Shown here in pieces: positions 39,277 through 50,774 of a stretch of DNA of 60,000 bases (position 1 is its first letter; each line of letters begins with the position of its first letter). The DNA lies in assembly GCF_963678635.1 (NCBI RefSeq), contig NC_087062.1, positions 6,686,193 to 6,746,192 of the forward strand. Direction: 5' to 3'. This DNA comes from Symsagittifera roscoffensis (taxonomy: Eukaryota; Xenacoelomorpha; Acoela; Convolutidae). The position numbers and the translations under genes were made by a program. The notes under the pieces are model-generated. The model had not been told where the DNA came from. It saw only the letters and a list, made by a program, of their open reading frames with translations, and searched no databases.

Positions 39277-40322
39277 CCCGCACTAGGTAAAAAGAGAAAA
39301 TAATCGATTATATTATAATTATAATCGCACTTCTAGCAAAATTATTATTAATTATAAGCGCCAATTTTAGATGTTTAAACGACTTATAATCCATTTTGAT
39401 GATAAAATTTTGGTGACAATTTAATAAATTATAATCAATTATAATTGATGATAATTTTTCCGAAAATTTCTTATAATCTCTTATAATCTATTATAATAGA
39501 CTATAATCCCTTTTTCTATCAAAATATTATTTTACAAGAAAACTGATTATAATGGATTATAATTTAGCTGTTCTTCAGTAAACCAGGGGCGGATGAGATT
39601 TTCTCGAAGGGTGGAGGCGGATTTTCAAAAACTTTCCAAAAATTTTATCGACTTTTTTTAGGTCGACCAAATTGATTTTCCAAACTCTCCCAAAGCACTT
39701 AAAAGACCTTTTTTGGCCAAAGTTTGTGCGCCGCAGGTTAACTTTTTAAGAAACAGGCCAAAAACTGCTTTTTAGGCATTTTTTGGAAAAATTTCACCAA
39801 AAAATTGTTTTTTTTTTGGCGCGCGATCCCCCTCAAAATTAGTTTTTATTGGCGCCAAAGGCCAAGGGGTCCGTCACCAAATATGGATATCTCAAAACAG
39901 TACAAAGGGGGAACCCTTTGGGTAGGCAGGGGGTCGAATCCCTGAAAAAAGCGCCCCCCCACCCCTCAAATCCGTCCTTGCAGTAAACAGTAAGAAAGTA
40001 AACAGTAAACAGTAAGAAAAGAAACCAACTGAAAAGCACACAAAACAAAACAAAAATAAAACGAAATGAAGCGATGACGTTTTTTGAATAAAAAATGGAT
40101 TATAATCGATTAAAATGGATTATAATTCAATAAAGTTTCGGAAATAATTTTTTCAAACAATCATCTATTATAATCGATTATATTGGATTTTTTTTGTTTT
40201 GAAAAATGGTAACATTATAATCCAATTTTAATCGATTATAATCTCTTTTGTTTTGAAATTTATGGAGACTGACAATACAAATACATTATATTCTATTATT
40301 TTCTCTTTTTACTGAGTGCGGG
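39277..40322 (+). mobile_element. Foldback/MITE-like element rich in TTATAATC palindromes
   Basis: The ends are inverted: CCCGCACTAGGTAAAAAGAG at 39277 matches the reverse complement of the sequence ending at 40322 (CCCGCACTCAGTAAAAAGAG), and the match continues into AAAATAAT. The interior on both sides is packed with TTATAATCGATTATAA-type palindromes. A second element (39584-39980) is nested inside. No clear target duplication (at most TG) and no coding frame are present. Confidence 0.75.
39584..39980 (+). mobile_element. hAT-type non-autonomous transposon, 397 bp, nested
   Basis: It is flanked by an exact 8-bp duplication CAGTAAAC (39576-39583 and 39981-39988). Terminal inverted repeats are CAGGGGCGGATGAGA at the left and CAAGGACGGATTTGA as the reverse complement of the right. 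An 8-bp duplication and CAGGG-type ends are diagnostic of the hAT superfamily. It has no coding capacity. Related ends occur at 13064 and 44823. Confidence 0.85.
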
Positions 40323-43056
40323 TGAATACTTTTTTGTTGTTAATGCACGAAGTAAAAGGGGTGTTTAATTTCTTCATTTTTTAAGAGTCGATGAATAAAT
40401 TTACTTTTTCGTGGAAATGAACGCAGTGAAGACTCTTATTTAGTTCTCGACTTCTAGTTTCGAAAGTGGAATTTATTGTTCAGATTTCCCAGCGATTTTA
40501 ATTCTTTACGTATTGATACAATTTTCTCAAATTGGGTCATCAAAAAAATCGCAATTATAAATTTTTTAGAAACTCAAAAAGCTTTAAGGCCATCTATGTT
40601 TTTCTTTGTAATTTGAAGGCTGAGATTTTTTCAAAGAAAAACAAGTCGGTTTTTTTCTGTTTCTATGTTGGCTATGTTTTCTAAGAGCAAGTCTTTAATT
40701 TGTTCATGCTCATTGATTTTTTGGGCGGTTTGAGCTTTAATTTCCTTTGAAGCTCGGTTCTCAAATTGGTTTTTGTTTCAACTTTCGAAGAAAATGACTG
40801 AACATTTTTGCTTGGGGTAGTTTTTTCTCCAGACATCATTCGGGATTATTTTTCGCAACAAAATCATGGTTTGAATAGTGATCATCAACCCGCGATATAT
40901 TTTGTTCTTATTAAAGCTTAAACGGCAAAATAAATCATTTCAAATTAAACCGAGTCCAACACTTTGCCAGGTATTATAGTTCTAACATTTTCTGAAGATC
41001 GGGAAATTACTGACGCTAATTAACAAAGAAAATCACTCCAATTTTGGAGCCAAATATCTGCAACTGCAAATTAAACAATTATTTTGGAGCCAAAATGTCC
41101 AAAATTGCAAACTAAACAATTATTTTGGCGCCAAAATGTCTAAACTGCAAATTTTCTCGCTCAAAATCTTAAAGTGGTACTTAAGATTTTAAACGTTCGC
41201 CGTTTAGTTTTTGATTGCCGCACTTACTATGATGAAATTTGTTCAAATTTTTGGCACTGTTGAACTAATTTTTTTTCGTCACTGTTGTACTTCGGCACTG
41301 TTGTACTGCCCCATAAAACCGTATTCACGCAAAATTGCCAGCAATTCACAAACATGTGCATTTATTTGAAAGTACAGCCTTGAATTATTTATTGTTTTTG
41401 ATAATAAACCCTTTTAAAAAATATGGATTTTTTAGGCCACAAATTGATTTTAGTTAGTTTCAACCAAGATGAAGAGCTTCTATGTAGACTCATTAAAAAA
41501 TTTGCGTCTAGCGCATGCAAACAATGAGTCTTCGTGTTTTTGTGAAATGAGTACCTTGAATGGGGTTATTTCGTGAAATCTGTTCGTATTTCGTTTTTTT
41601 TTCGAAAAGTTTCATGCGTCGAAAACGAATTGTTGTGGATAATTTTTACTTAACACGATTTTTTGCAAGAGTGATTTTTTGGTAAACTTCGAATAATCGC
41701 TCTCGAACTATTGGCTTGATTTTTTTAAACTTGTTTTACGACTTCTACAATTTCATTGTTCCCCCGCTATCAACGAAAATTGGAAAAAATGGTTAATAAA
41801 AAAACTTTACTCTTATGCTTAGAGATTTGGTTCGAACCATCTTTTAAGAGTCATGAATGCAGTGAATACTTTTATATAGATCTAGGTAATTTTTTTGTTT
41901 GTTTGTTTTTTTCCAGGAAAAGTCCTAAAATTAGTTGTTGCACGCAAAAATTTGTTTTCTTTTTGCGGTTTGACTGTTGATTTCTTTTTTTTTGTTGAAA
42001 GAAAAGCAAACTATACTATCGAGCAGCAAAAAAAATTACTTATTGATCCAGTTTTTTTTCAAATTGGGCTAGTTTTGTCGAAAAAGTGTCAAAATTAAAT
42101 TGTACATATATAATTGAACAATTATAAAAAAATTACCTAGATCTATATAAAAGTATTCACTGCATTCATGACTTTTAAAATATGGTTCGAACCAAATCTC
42201 TAAGCATAAGAGTAAAGTTTTTTTATTAACCATTTTTTTGCAATTTTCGTTGATAGCGAGGGAACAGTGAAATTGTTGAAGCCGTAAAACAAGTTAATGA
42301 AAATTAAGCCAGAGTGATTGTTCGAGAGCGATTGTTCGACGTTAACCAAAAGGTCACCCTAGTTTTAAAAAATGTGTCTGTCTAGCAAATAAATGTATAA
42401 AATAAGATTCTAGGCGTTAAAAGATTCTTAAATAAGTTTTTTTGTTACTCAGCCAAAGTTTTTTGATTGCATTGATTTTCCGAGCGCTCCCAAAACAATT
42501 AAAAAACTCAAAAGAAGAACTGAAAGAACAGGTCAAAATGCCGTTTTAAGACATTTTTTGGAAAATTTTTGCCAAAAAATTGCGTTTTTTTATGCGCCGA
42601 TCACCTTCGATATTAGTATATTTTGGCGCTTTACGCGCGTTTGAAACATTCAAGGGTTGAACGTTCAAAATTGGATTTCATAAAATAATACCAGAGGGAC
42701 GACCCTTTGGTTAATGAGGTGGTCAAATCCCTGGGGGGGGGGGGGGTGTTAGTCGTCTGCCCCTATTTCAGATATTCGAAAATAAGTGAACTTGAAAACA
42801 TTTTTCTATAATGATAACTGTACCTGCATGAGAACTGGAATATACATCAAATTATTTTAGTTGATTGGAAAAATTTCAGAATGAATGAACTAAAAAAGCT
42901 AATAAATAATTTTATTCCAGATATTAATGTCAGTAATTTCTTTTTTTTAACGGTATTTTATAAACTGAAAAGAGCCCAATTAACATTTTATTTTGTAATT
43001 TTAAGAATTTAATTTCAAATATTGAATGACTAATTAGTGTTTTTGTTCTGTTTCAG
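40323..43056. other. Intron segment with family A repeats and a foldback
   Basis: It contains family A at about 40380-40800, the long inverted repeat at 41669-42358, a degraded copy of the mobile-element interior at about 42450-42770 with a 14-base G tract (42733-42746), and AATAAA-type signals on the minus strand at about 42910 and 42987 that could serve the nested receptor gene. No exon is seen. Confidence 0.55.
41669..42358 (+). repeat. Long inverted repeat, arms about 230 bp
   Basis: The left arm 41669-41896 pairs with the right arm 42126-42358. Shared long stretches include the CGCTCTCGAAC block, the TTGTTTTACG block, and a nearly perfect run through GTTCGAACCAT to the TATATAGATCTAGGTAATTTT inner end. 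The 230-base spacer holds part of a family A repeat. Transcribed in the SLC4A11 pre-mRNA it would form a hairpin of more than 200 base pairs. Confidence 0.88.
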
Positions 43057-43085
43057 TTGAGTCGGCTGCCGACGGATGTGGCAAA
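43057..43085 (+). CDS. SLC4A11: SLC4A11-type gene, 29-nt micro-exon 9
   Basis: The acceptor is CTGTTTCAG (ends 43056) and the donor AAA|GTAAGT (43086). Entered in phase 1 and left in phase 0, it encodes the ten residues VESAADGCGK when joined to its neighbours, completing the extracellular loop. It restores the phase between exons 8 and 10, which strongly supports it despite its size. Its donor lies only 34 bases from the stop codon of the antisense receptor gene. Confidence 0.8.
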
Positions 43086-43119
43086 GTAAGTTCTCTTTCT
43101 AAATATATTTCAAACCTTA

Positions 43120-44104
43120 TCACCGTAACGGGAAACCAGCACATGGTAAGGGTGGGTCTGGCGAAGGACTTCCATAGCTGGAGTTCATGAGAATATAAGC
43201 GACATATAACCAGTAGAAACAGTTAAATACTAGAAAAACAACCGGGAAAAAAACACGTGCAGCTCTGTCAATTTTAGAAACGAAAGCATACGATGGTCTT
43301 TTTTTCTTTTTCGATTTTTCGACACTGATTAAGTTTAAATCGTTATTAGCCGAAGTCGTGGCGTGAATATTGCCATTAAATTCTTTGTTCATCAGCAAAG
43401 TTCCAGAGGGATCCGGTTTTTGAAGACTCTTCTTTGGTTTCCTATTTGCATCCTGTTTTGCTTTGCGCGACACTTTATCGTTTAAAAAATCACTCATTGC
43501 GAATTCAAGCATGGCGGCGATGACAAAACTGAAGCAAACCCAAATGTAAATGTCGAGCAAAGAAGTTTCGAGTGTAATGTGTTTCTCCATATTTTGCTGA
43601 CTTTGAGTCGCGAGTGTCAACATCGTCAGGACTGTGGTGACTCCGACGCTAGCACGAGCGGGAGTCGCCCCCTTGTTGATCCAAAAAGTGACCCAACTTA
43701 GAACAACTAAAAGAGCCGCTGGGATGTAGATTTGATAAATGTAAACAGTATACAGGCGTTCTAAATGGACCACGCCTTCTAAGATTGTAAATGTGAATCC
43801 TGAATATGAAGCGTAGAAACAGGTTGAACTCATGTTGAGGATTTTGAACCCCATTTCGGAAAGAGGTTCGTACTCGAATGGAAAGGAAACCCCCTCCCCT
43901 TTTCCGTCCCGTTCCCACATTAGATATAACTCCCGGGCGTCGAAGCCGTAACTGGATATCAAAATACGACAGGTGGTGACGTCGAACGGGAAGTACTTCA
44001 CTTGTGGCTTGCAAGGCGTTACTAGTCTGACCTTTCGGTCCAGAGTGACCTCGCCATTGCCCAGAACGCTCAGACTCAGAGATGACGGCGAGTAGAATAT
44101 TGAC
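43120..44104 (-). CDS. Cys-loop anion-type receptor, exon 3: Cys-loop to M4
   Basis: This is the last exon of a pentameric ligand-gated channel at the plasma membrane. It has the 13-residue Cys-loop (CKPQVKYFPFDVTTC), a loop C region with a single cysteine (TCFYASYSGFTF), M1 (YIPAALLVVLSWVTFWI), M2 preceded by PAR (ATPARASVGVTTVLTMLTL), M3 (LDIYIWVCFSFVIAAMLEF), a basic intracellular loop and M4 before the stop. The PAR motif ahead of M2 marks anion selectivity as in GABA, glycine and glutamate-gated chloride channels. The ligand cannot be told. The second disulfide typical of glycine/GluCl receptors is absent. The acceptor CTGTATAG ends at 44105, and the first base completes an arginine split with exon 2. 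Confidence 0.93.
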
Positions 44105-44395
44105 CTATACAGGGTTGTCATACAATAAAGCCGGAGTCAAAAGCATGGTGAGAAAAAGGATTTTGAGCAAAAATGATATAGGAATTTTGAGAATTTGTTG
44201 CAAAAGGATAAAATATTATATATTATGATCAAAAATGCGTTATTGGTTTCAAAGTTTCCGTATGCGGAGAGATTGCACAAGCTAAGCGAAGTGAAATATT
44301 GGTGCATTAATTTCCGCTTGAAAGACTCTAAATTGTGGTTCAAAACGTAATTGAAAACAGTTTGAAATGAGCTTTTTTGTATGACGACTCTGTAC

Positions 44396-44733
44396 CTGGC
44401 TAGAATGAAGTAAGTGTCTGGAATCCAGCAGTAGTTTACAACCCCCGCCCCGCTCATCCGGACCACTGAAAGAGGACGGTCGTAATAACTGTAGTCGGAA
44501 GATGAATTGTAGTCACTGCTCATATTCATGGACTTGTAGTCGTGACTGCTTTTCGTGTTGTAGTCGTGATCACTGGTTTTGAGTCGTTCTTCTCGTGGCT
44601 TTGAGGTGTATTTGGATTGTAGTCGTTGTTGTAGTCGTAATTGGATCCCTGATATTGGAATGCTTCTCGGTAATCTGTCCACGACTCAGTCATGTACAGG
44701 TCTATTGTAGCTTCGCCGGCAACGTCACGAATG
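44396..44733 (-). CDS. Cys-loop anion-type receptor, exon 2: ligand-binding domain with a frame discrepancy
   Basis: The acceptor TTTTTAG ends at 44734 and the donor CCAG|GTACAG follows 44396. In the frame set by exon 1 it reads IRDVAGEATIDLYMTESWTD, the strand with the loop D aromatic. The frame required by exon 3 gives AGVVNYCWIPDTYFILAR, the loop A W-x-PDT-x-F signature. Between them lies a Asp/Tyr/Asn-rich insertion not usual in the family, made of repeated GACTACAA-like units, and the two frames do not connect: one base is missing (or two are extra) between about 44682 and 44530. Both flanking motifs are perfect, so a sequencing indel in the repeat or a genuine lesion is likely. No convincing micro-intron of the right length was found. 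Confidence 0.8.
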
Positions 44734-44822
44734 CTAAAAAGTAATCCTTGTTCAGTTTTTGATTGAATATATTTCTCAGGTAACGTTCAAGCAAGAAGTC
44801 TCTGGTTTTTAGTTGTTATTAG

Positions 44823-45054
44823 CAGGCGCTGATCTAAAATTTTCAAGGGATAGATTTTAAAAAATTCTGAATCTTGACGATCGTGTTTTTGCTCGACCAA
44901 ACTAATTTTCCTCAGACAAACTTTTGAGGGCCAAAAATGACACCTCAGGGCAAAAAAGATGGAAGGCTGCTGTGCACGTAGCACAGAATGTTCCGACCAC
45001 TGTGACTTAAGTAATAAGACCAAAAATAAAGAAATCTGAAAAACATCGCACAGG

Positions 45055-45122
<68 letters not shown>

Positions 45123-45670
45123 CAAATTTTCATTTAACCTCTTGATTTTTTGTGAAGGATATTTAAATTTGGTAAAAACTCAAAAAATAAATTAAGTCAA
45201 AAAGAATTACGCTCAAAGTTCAAGCTAAATGTAATCAAGTTGATCTGAAAACCGACAAAATTTAGTTTAAAAATTTTTTTTTGGAATCTCAATCTCGAAC
45301 AAAAGGGCTTTAATATGCTACTTTATTTGATATCTTAACTAAATATTTTTGAGGTATTCGAAATCTGACGTGAAACACCCTACGCAATAGTATTTTCGCA
45401 CTACGTGAAATGACTGGAACAAAAATAAGGCCAAAAAGGATGCTGTTGTGCACTTTTTCGACGAATGTGACCTAAAAGTTCCATTTCTTAGGCCCACAAT
45501 CGTCCATCAAGTTTAATATATTTTTTGACGCTAAGGACGCCGAAACCATTTCAAACTGGTTGGCCAAAAATAGATGTCGTAAAATAGCCTAAAAGGGAAC
45601 CCTTTAGTTGAGCAGGGAATCGAATCTCAAAAGGTGGGGGATATTGCCCCTTTAGATCTGCTACGCTTTA
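44823..45670 (+). mobile_element. Probable non-autonomous DNA transposon, related to the 39584 element
   Basis: The left end CAGGCGCTGATCTAAAATTT at 44823 resembles the ends at 13064 and 39584. The reverse complement of about 45646-45668 reads GTAGCAGATCTAAAGG, an imperfect inverted partner. The 64-bp AT microsatellite sits inside. I could not find a matching 8-bp target duplication, so the limits are approximate and it may be two pieces. Confidence 0.45.
45057..45120 (+). repeat. (AT)32 microsatellite
   Basis: This is a perfect uninterrupted dinucleotide run of 64 bases. Confidence 0.98.
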
Positions 45671-45689
45671 TTGATGTGTTAAAGAACGT

Positions 45690-46915
45690 AGGTTTAACCT
45701 ATAGGTCTAGATGATTTTTCTTTTGTTTTGCAGGAAAAAGTAAAATTTGCTCATGCTCAAATTTGATTTTTTACAAGTTCACTTCATTTCCTTTGCTAAA
45801 TGAAGGCAAACACCGATATCGAACAGCAAAAGTGAAATGGTCACAATAAACGCGAATTACTTTATTTTCAAAAGTGGGCTTTTAATTTCTGAATCCTTAG
45901 CGGAATAAACAAATTACATTTTAATTCAGTTTTCAATGTTCAAAAATTGTTCAACAGTTTTCAATACACGTTTTTTAAAATTTTCAATCATTTTTTTTTG
46001 GTTTTCTTGTTCTTTTACACCATCCCATTTTCCAATGGTGATGTTTCCTTTTTAAGTTCAGATCATTTCCTTTATTCAAATGAAGGTAAACTTCGCTATC
46101 GAACACCAAAAATGTAAAGGTTACAAAAAATGAGAATTACTTCTGGTCTATTTCATCGATTTTTTTATTATCGAAAGTACTTCATAGACCTTGAAGGGAA
46201 GTGAGAACTTGGACAGTTTTGTTAATATTTTTTGCATTTTTTTAACTTCTTTAAATCTTGTTTGGTACTTTTTTTGTTTTTTTCCGACCTTTGAAAATGG
46301 GGAGGAACTTTCAATTCAAGTGTGTTTTAGTTTTTTTCAACTTTTTGTTTTCCACGCAAAATCAGGTACCACAAATAGTCATCGGACTGGTTCGAGTGAT
46401 TATCATATTAAAGCCTTTTAATGCGTTATTCGATTGACTGTTAAAAATTTCAAAAAATTTTCCCCAGTGTCGAGAAAAATTGGTTTAAAATTTTTGATTT
46501 TTCGTCTAATTTCGAGCGAGTGAGCAGGCTTATATTAGCTTACTTTAGCTTAATTGAAGCTGTAAAGTTTTGTTTTACTAACTAAGTAAAGTTAGTTTTT
46601 GGAGTTTTAAGTGCCAGTGTTTTTTCTAAGGAATCAAAAAAATTTGAAAATTTTCTGAAAAAAATGGAAAATTTTTTCAAATTTTTGTTACGATTTTTTT
46701 TTTCATTTTTCTTGTATTTTTTCTCCAAAAACTGTTTTCTAATTTGGCTGTTTTACTATGACTGTTAAATATGCCTAAGTTTTAGTTTTTTGTTCAGACC
46801 TTTTCACCACGCAGAAAAAAAACGACACTAATTTGAATTTTTTTTTTCGTATTTTGTAAGACTATGGGCGGAACGTTCTGTGCTACTTTCACACTAACCG
46901 GCTATCCTTGTTCTA
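45690..46915 (+). repeat. Family A copies followed by family C copy 2
   Basis: Family A cores (TATCGAACAGCAAAAGTG and TATCGAACACCAAAAATG) occur at about 45810 and 46100. Family C follows from about 46290 with GCAAAATCAGGTACCACAAAT at 46357 and ends GGCTATCCTTGTT near 46912. All of this lies in the first intron of the receptor gene. Confidence 0.7.
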
Positions 46916-46935
46916 ATATGTTATTTTTAACTGAC

Positions 46936-47207
46936 CTTTCTAAGCTGAGATGGACATGTATGATGATTGGCAGTCCATCTTCAGCTGGCAAAGTGTTCTT
47001 CAGCCGCAGATAGTTTTTGTTTTTCTCCATCATGTCACTTTTCTGTTCAGTATAGCTTCCAGAATTCATACCGTAGTCGTCTCCTGAGTATTTTTCGTAA
47101 TCTTCACTTATTTTTTGACCATGACCTGATTGTGACGAGACATGAATAAAAGTGATCATGAGAATAATATGTGAACAAATCACGATTAAATGTTGGTAAA
47201 GCTGCAT
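46936..47207 (-). CDS. Cys-loop anion-type receptor, exon 1: signal peptide and N-terminus
   Basis: The start is ATG at 47207 (minus), giving a hydrophobic signal peptide of about 25 residues (MQLYQHLIVICSHIILMITF...). An acidic Tyr/Gly/Ser region follows, then GLPIIIHVHLSLE, the first beta strand of the extracellular domain. The donor is AAAG|GTCAGT after 46936. It ends in phase 2 and exon 2 supplies one base, so the strand continues directly into IRDV. An upstream in-frame TTG at 47231 was not preferred, because ATG is available and begins the signal peptide. With one base restored in exon 2 the receptor would be about 531 residues. The intron to exon 2 (2.2 kb) holds repeat families A and C and a mobile element. 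Confidence 0.82.
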
Positions 47208-50200
47208 GATCAAACTTGGTAAGAAATTCAATGGAGACAGTTCGACTGGAAATGGTCAGTTTTTTGTGGCTCTCAACAAAGAAAATGACGCCAAGGGGAG
47301 GAAAATTTATTTAAGAGTGAGTAAACAAAACGGTCATACATCTTCGCGCAAGTATATTGAAATCATTTTCTGTTTTGTTTGTGCAATCTCCACAAAAGGT
47401 ATTTGCTCCTCTATATCTAAATAACTTTTTTAGTTTATTCTTATCAAAACAATTGAGCTTGTTTGATCGAGGACTGGGCTTAGCAATGGGATAAATAAAA
47501 GATAAATCTCTATTTTTGAATCAATTGATTTTTTCTCTACCTGACGTATTGGATTCACCAATAATGTATTGGTAAAATCAGCTTCACAAATATGATGGCA
47601 AGTTGAAGGGAATTGTTGTTTCTTACATTTCCTGAAAACAAAGAACTTTTGCCTTTTGAGGTGTTATGTAGGATGATATCAAAGAAAATCTTCTCTTAAA
47701 TCAGCATGAAATTTTGAACCCCGAAATTTTCCAAATTTTTTATATCCCGAACAAATTATTAATTTGCAAATTATTTTAAATGCTTTTGGATATCATTTAG
47801 GAATTATTCTCAATGATTAACCTGTCTTGAATTGTTTTTTTTAAAGTGCGGTTTATTTTCCTGCGTACGATGATAAACTCGTCCAGTGAGACAATAAATT
47901 CATCAACGATTTTGTTTCTGCCACCCAGAAAATCGACGGAGTATATATGTGCTTCAATTTCCTCGAAATTGGGAACCATAATAATCAGTCTGTAAATGAA
48001 TTTCTTAGTAATCCTGAGCTGCCAAATTTAAAGTTTGGAATAGGTAGCAGAAAAGAAAAATTTATGAATAAAACTATTTCGAGAAATTAAATTTAGCGTT
48101 TTTGCGAAGGAAGGCTATCAAACGATGTATTCATTTTTTGACGAAGTAACAATGTTGCTCCTCAAAATAAATTCTACGTGCATTTATACGTTTTGTGAGT
48201 GTTAATGAGCGAAGTGATATAAACTTTTTTTGAAAACCGAAACTCGGAGTTTTTCCAAAAAAAAACAAATCAGAATTTTTTTCTGTTCTCTTGCGTTCAT
48301 TGAATCTTTTCTAACTGTCTATTCGCTGTTTTCTGTAGGGGCTTGTTCTACGCAGAAAAGAGTCAATTGTAAAATATTCTAAAGAACAAAGAGCTTCCGC
48401 GGTATGTATAGTTGTCTTTGAAATTCGAAAAGTCAATCTTTTTTGGTTTACTTGAGTCACTTGAATCTATTAGATTTTTGTCTATGTTTCTTTATTGATA
48501 AATATCGCCTCCTTCAAGCAACGAAAATAGCTACAGGGAATGAGGCAGTTGGTAACCGAAGTTGATTTATTGATAACATGTGGATTGATAGGAAAGTGGC
48601 TGCTAAAATATCAGCGTATCAGTCGAAAGGTCGTTAGTTCGAGGCCCACTATGATGCCTACCTGTTTTCTATCAAAATTTCTAACCTGGAAAAAACCACG
48701 GGTTTCTACCTGCAGCTCTTTAAAAGGGGAAGAAAAGCAGTTTGCTTTAGTGAGCTAAGCATCTCGTATGTAGGTCTTTTTCATCGTAAATATTGTATTT
48801 AAGAGTCGATGAATCTAACTTCAGACTCTTATTTAGTTCGTGATGATGTTTTTTTTTCGTTTTTTTAGGAAAAATTTGTTCAGGATCCAATTTAGTTTTT
48901 CGCGGTTTGAATTTTGATTTATCATTAATTTCAGTTCTCTTCTTTTGTTAAACGTAAGGCACTATCGAACAGCAAAAGTGTAAAGGTCACGAAAAACGTG
49001 AACAAATTGTAATTTTTAAAGTGGAATTTAAAATTCAGATCTCCCAGCAAAATAAAAATTTTTCTTCTCGATCCATTTTTCTCAAATTGGATTAATTTCA
49101 TTAAGAAAGTGCCAGTGATAAATTGTTCTAGAAATTCAAAGAGCTTTAAGGGCATCTTTTTTTAAATTCGATAGAAGAGATTTTTTCAATAAATAAATCA
49201 GAATTTTTTTGTTTTACTTGCGTTCATTGACTCTTTTCCAACTGTCTGTCGGTTATCTTTTGTCTATAAGCGGCTATTCATAATAACCAACAAATCATAA
49301 CTATACTGCTTGTATCAGGGTGAAGCCTAGAACGTCCCGACTGCCTTTTAGAGTCTATGGAGCAGTGATAACATTGATAGCAGCGAAATTAAAGGTAATT
49401 AAATAAAATGAATTTAAAAAAAAAATTGAGGTTTTTTGTGAAATCATCCCCCACACGCCATATAAAGCACAAAGTGATCAATTTCGCTCCTAGTAACAAA
49501 TCAGTTATGGCAAATAAGCTTCCTTCAACCAATTTGGAACGATTTCCAAGATGGCTTAAGTCTCCGCTTACGCGTTAATAGCGCGAAATATATCGCGCGT
49601 TTAATCGTGACAAATTGGCCAACGTCGCAGTCTTTAAACCCCCATAAATTTACGAAAAATGCTCACAGGTGAAATATCTTTTCCAATTTCAGCTCAGGAC
49701 AACAATACATTTTGAATTATATAACTGAAAAAAAAAATCTGTCAAAATTGGCTAGTTAAAAAGTCAAAATTTGTCTGAAGAAAAAACCACCCCGAGCTTA
49801 ATTATTCCGTTGCTTTCGTTACGAAAGTCGGAGCAACGGGCGCTGATTCATAACAACTCACTTGCGCTTTTACTCGGCCCGACTGTTAACTACAACTATG
49901 TTTTAATAATTGTTTTTTTTTTGAATTGTTGCCCAAATAAAAGTTACGAATCGTCACCTATTGCAAATTGTCACGTCGCAAGAATAGCAATAATAACGAA
50001 TCATCAACCTAACGGCCTAAGTATCTATTTAATTTAATCTCGTTTAATTTTTTTCATGAATAGTTAAATTTGGGGTAATATTCAGCTCAATCTATAGTTC
50101 CTTCCCACTATAAATCCTAGTTTTATTGCAACTTGATTTGCATTTTCGAACTGTAATTTGAATATGACGTACGTGATAAGAAACGAAATATTTTCTCAAA

Positions 50201-50774
50201 GGTGTCGTTATTTCTGAAGTTAAATTACTATAGGGGCGAGGAAGTTTATATCTCAAATGCTAGCCACGTAGACGTTTATAATTTCAAATCTGATAAAATT
50301 AATGATGTATCAATATTTGATCTCGCATATACATAAAGCAATGAGATTATAGCTGGAAATTATGCATAAAAGAAATCCCGACATTACCGGAAAAAATATT
50401 TAGGTTGATCAGTCGGAAAACTGTGGGGATTTTTTCCAGTTTCCCACCCCTTGTAAAATTTCAAAATAAAGCCTTTCAAAAATTGTTCACACGGCATTTT
50501 GCATGTAATAAATGTGAAATATTGTTCACCTGTTCACGCTGACACGTTTAAATGCAGTTTATAACATGAAAAGTCTTTTTAATAAGTTTTCATATATCAA
50601 ATTTCCGAAAAAATCAAAGGGGGGAACTGGAAAAGAGCCAACTATGGTTATGTTGAAATTAAATATACACCAGTGACATTTACAATCAGTGCTTTGTTTG
50701 TAGTGAATCTTCAATTTTCTGAGGTGTTTAAAATCGTTTCTGACAAAGGAATGTATTTGATCAACTTTTTTCAG
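47208..50774. other. Intron segment between the receptor gene and a candidate exon
   Basis: The receptor promoter should lie in the first part of this stretch (minus strand), but no TATA or other core element stands out. Family A lies at about 48800-49260 and family B copy at about 49300-49840. A tRNA-like box B (AGTTCGAGGC) is at about 48636. No other gene is recognised. Confidence 0.5.

Noticed and set aside
44530-44682. A micro-intron to explain the receptor frame change
   Set aside because: The required length is two more than a multiple of three. The GT...AG pairs I found in the repeat were 14, 28, 31 or 58 bases, too short or wrong in length.
44787-45125. Minus-strand frame beginning with an Ile/Tyr run
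   Set aside because: The run is the translated AT microsatellite.
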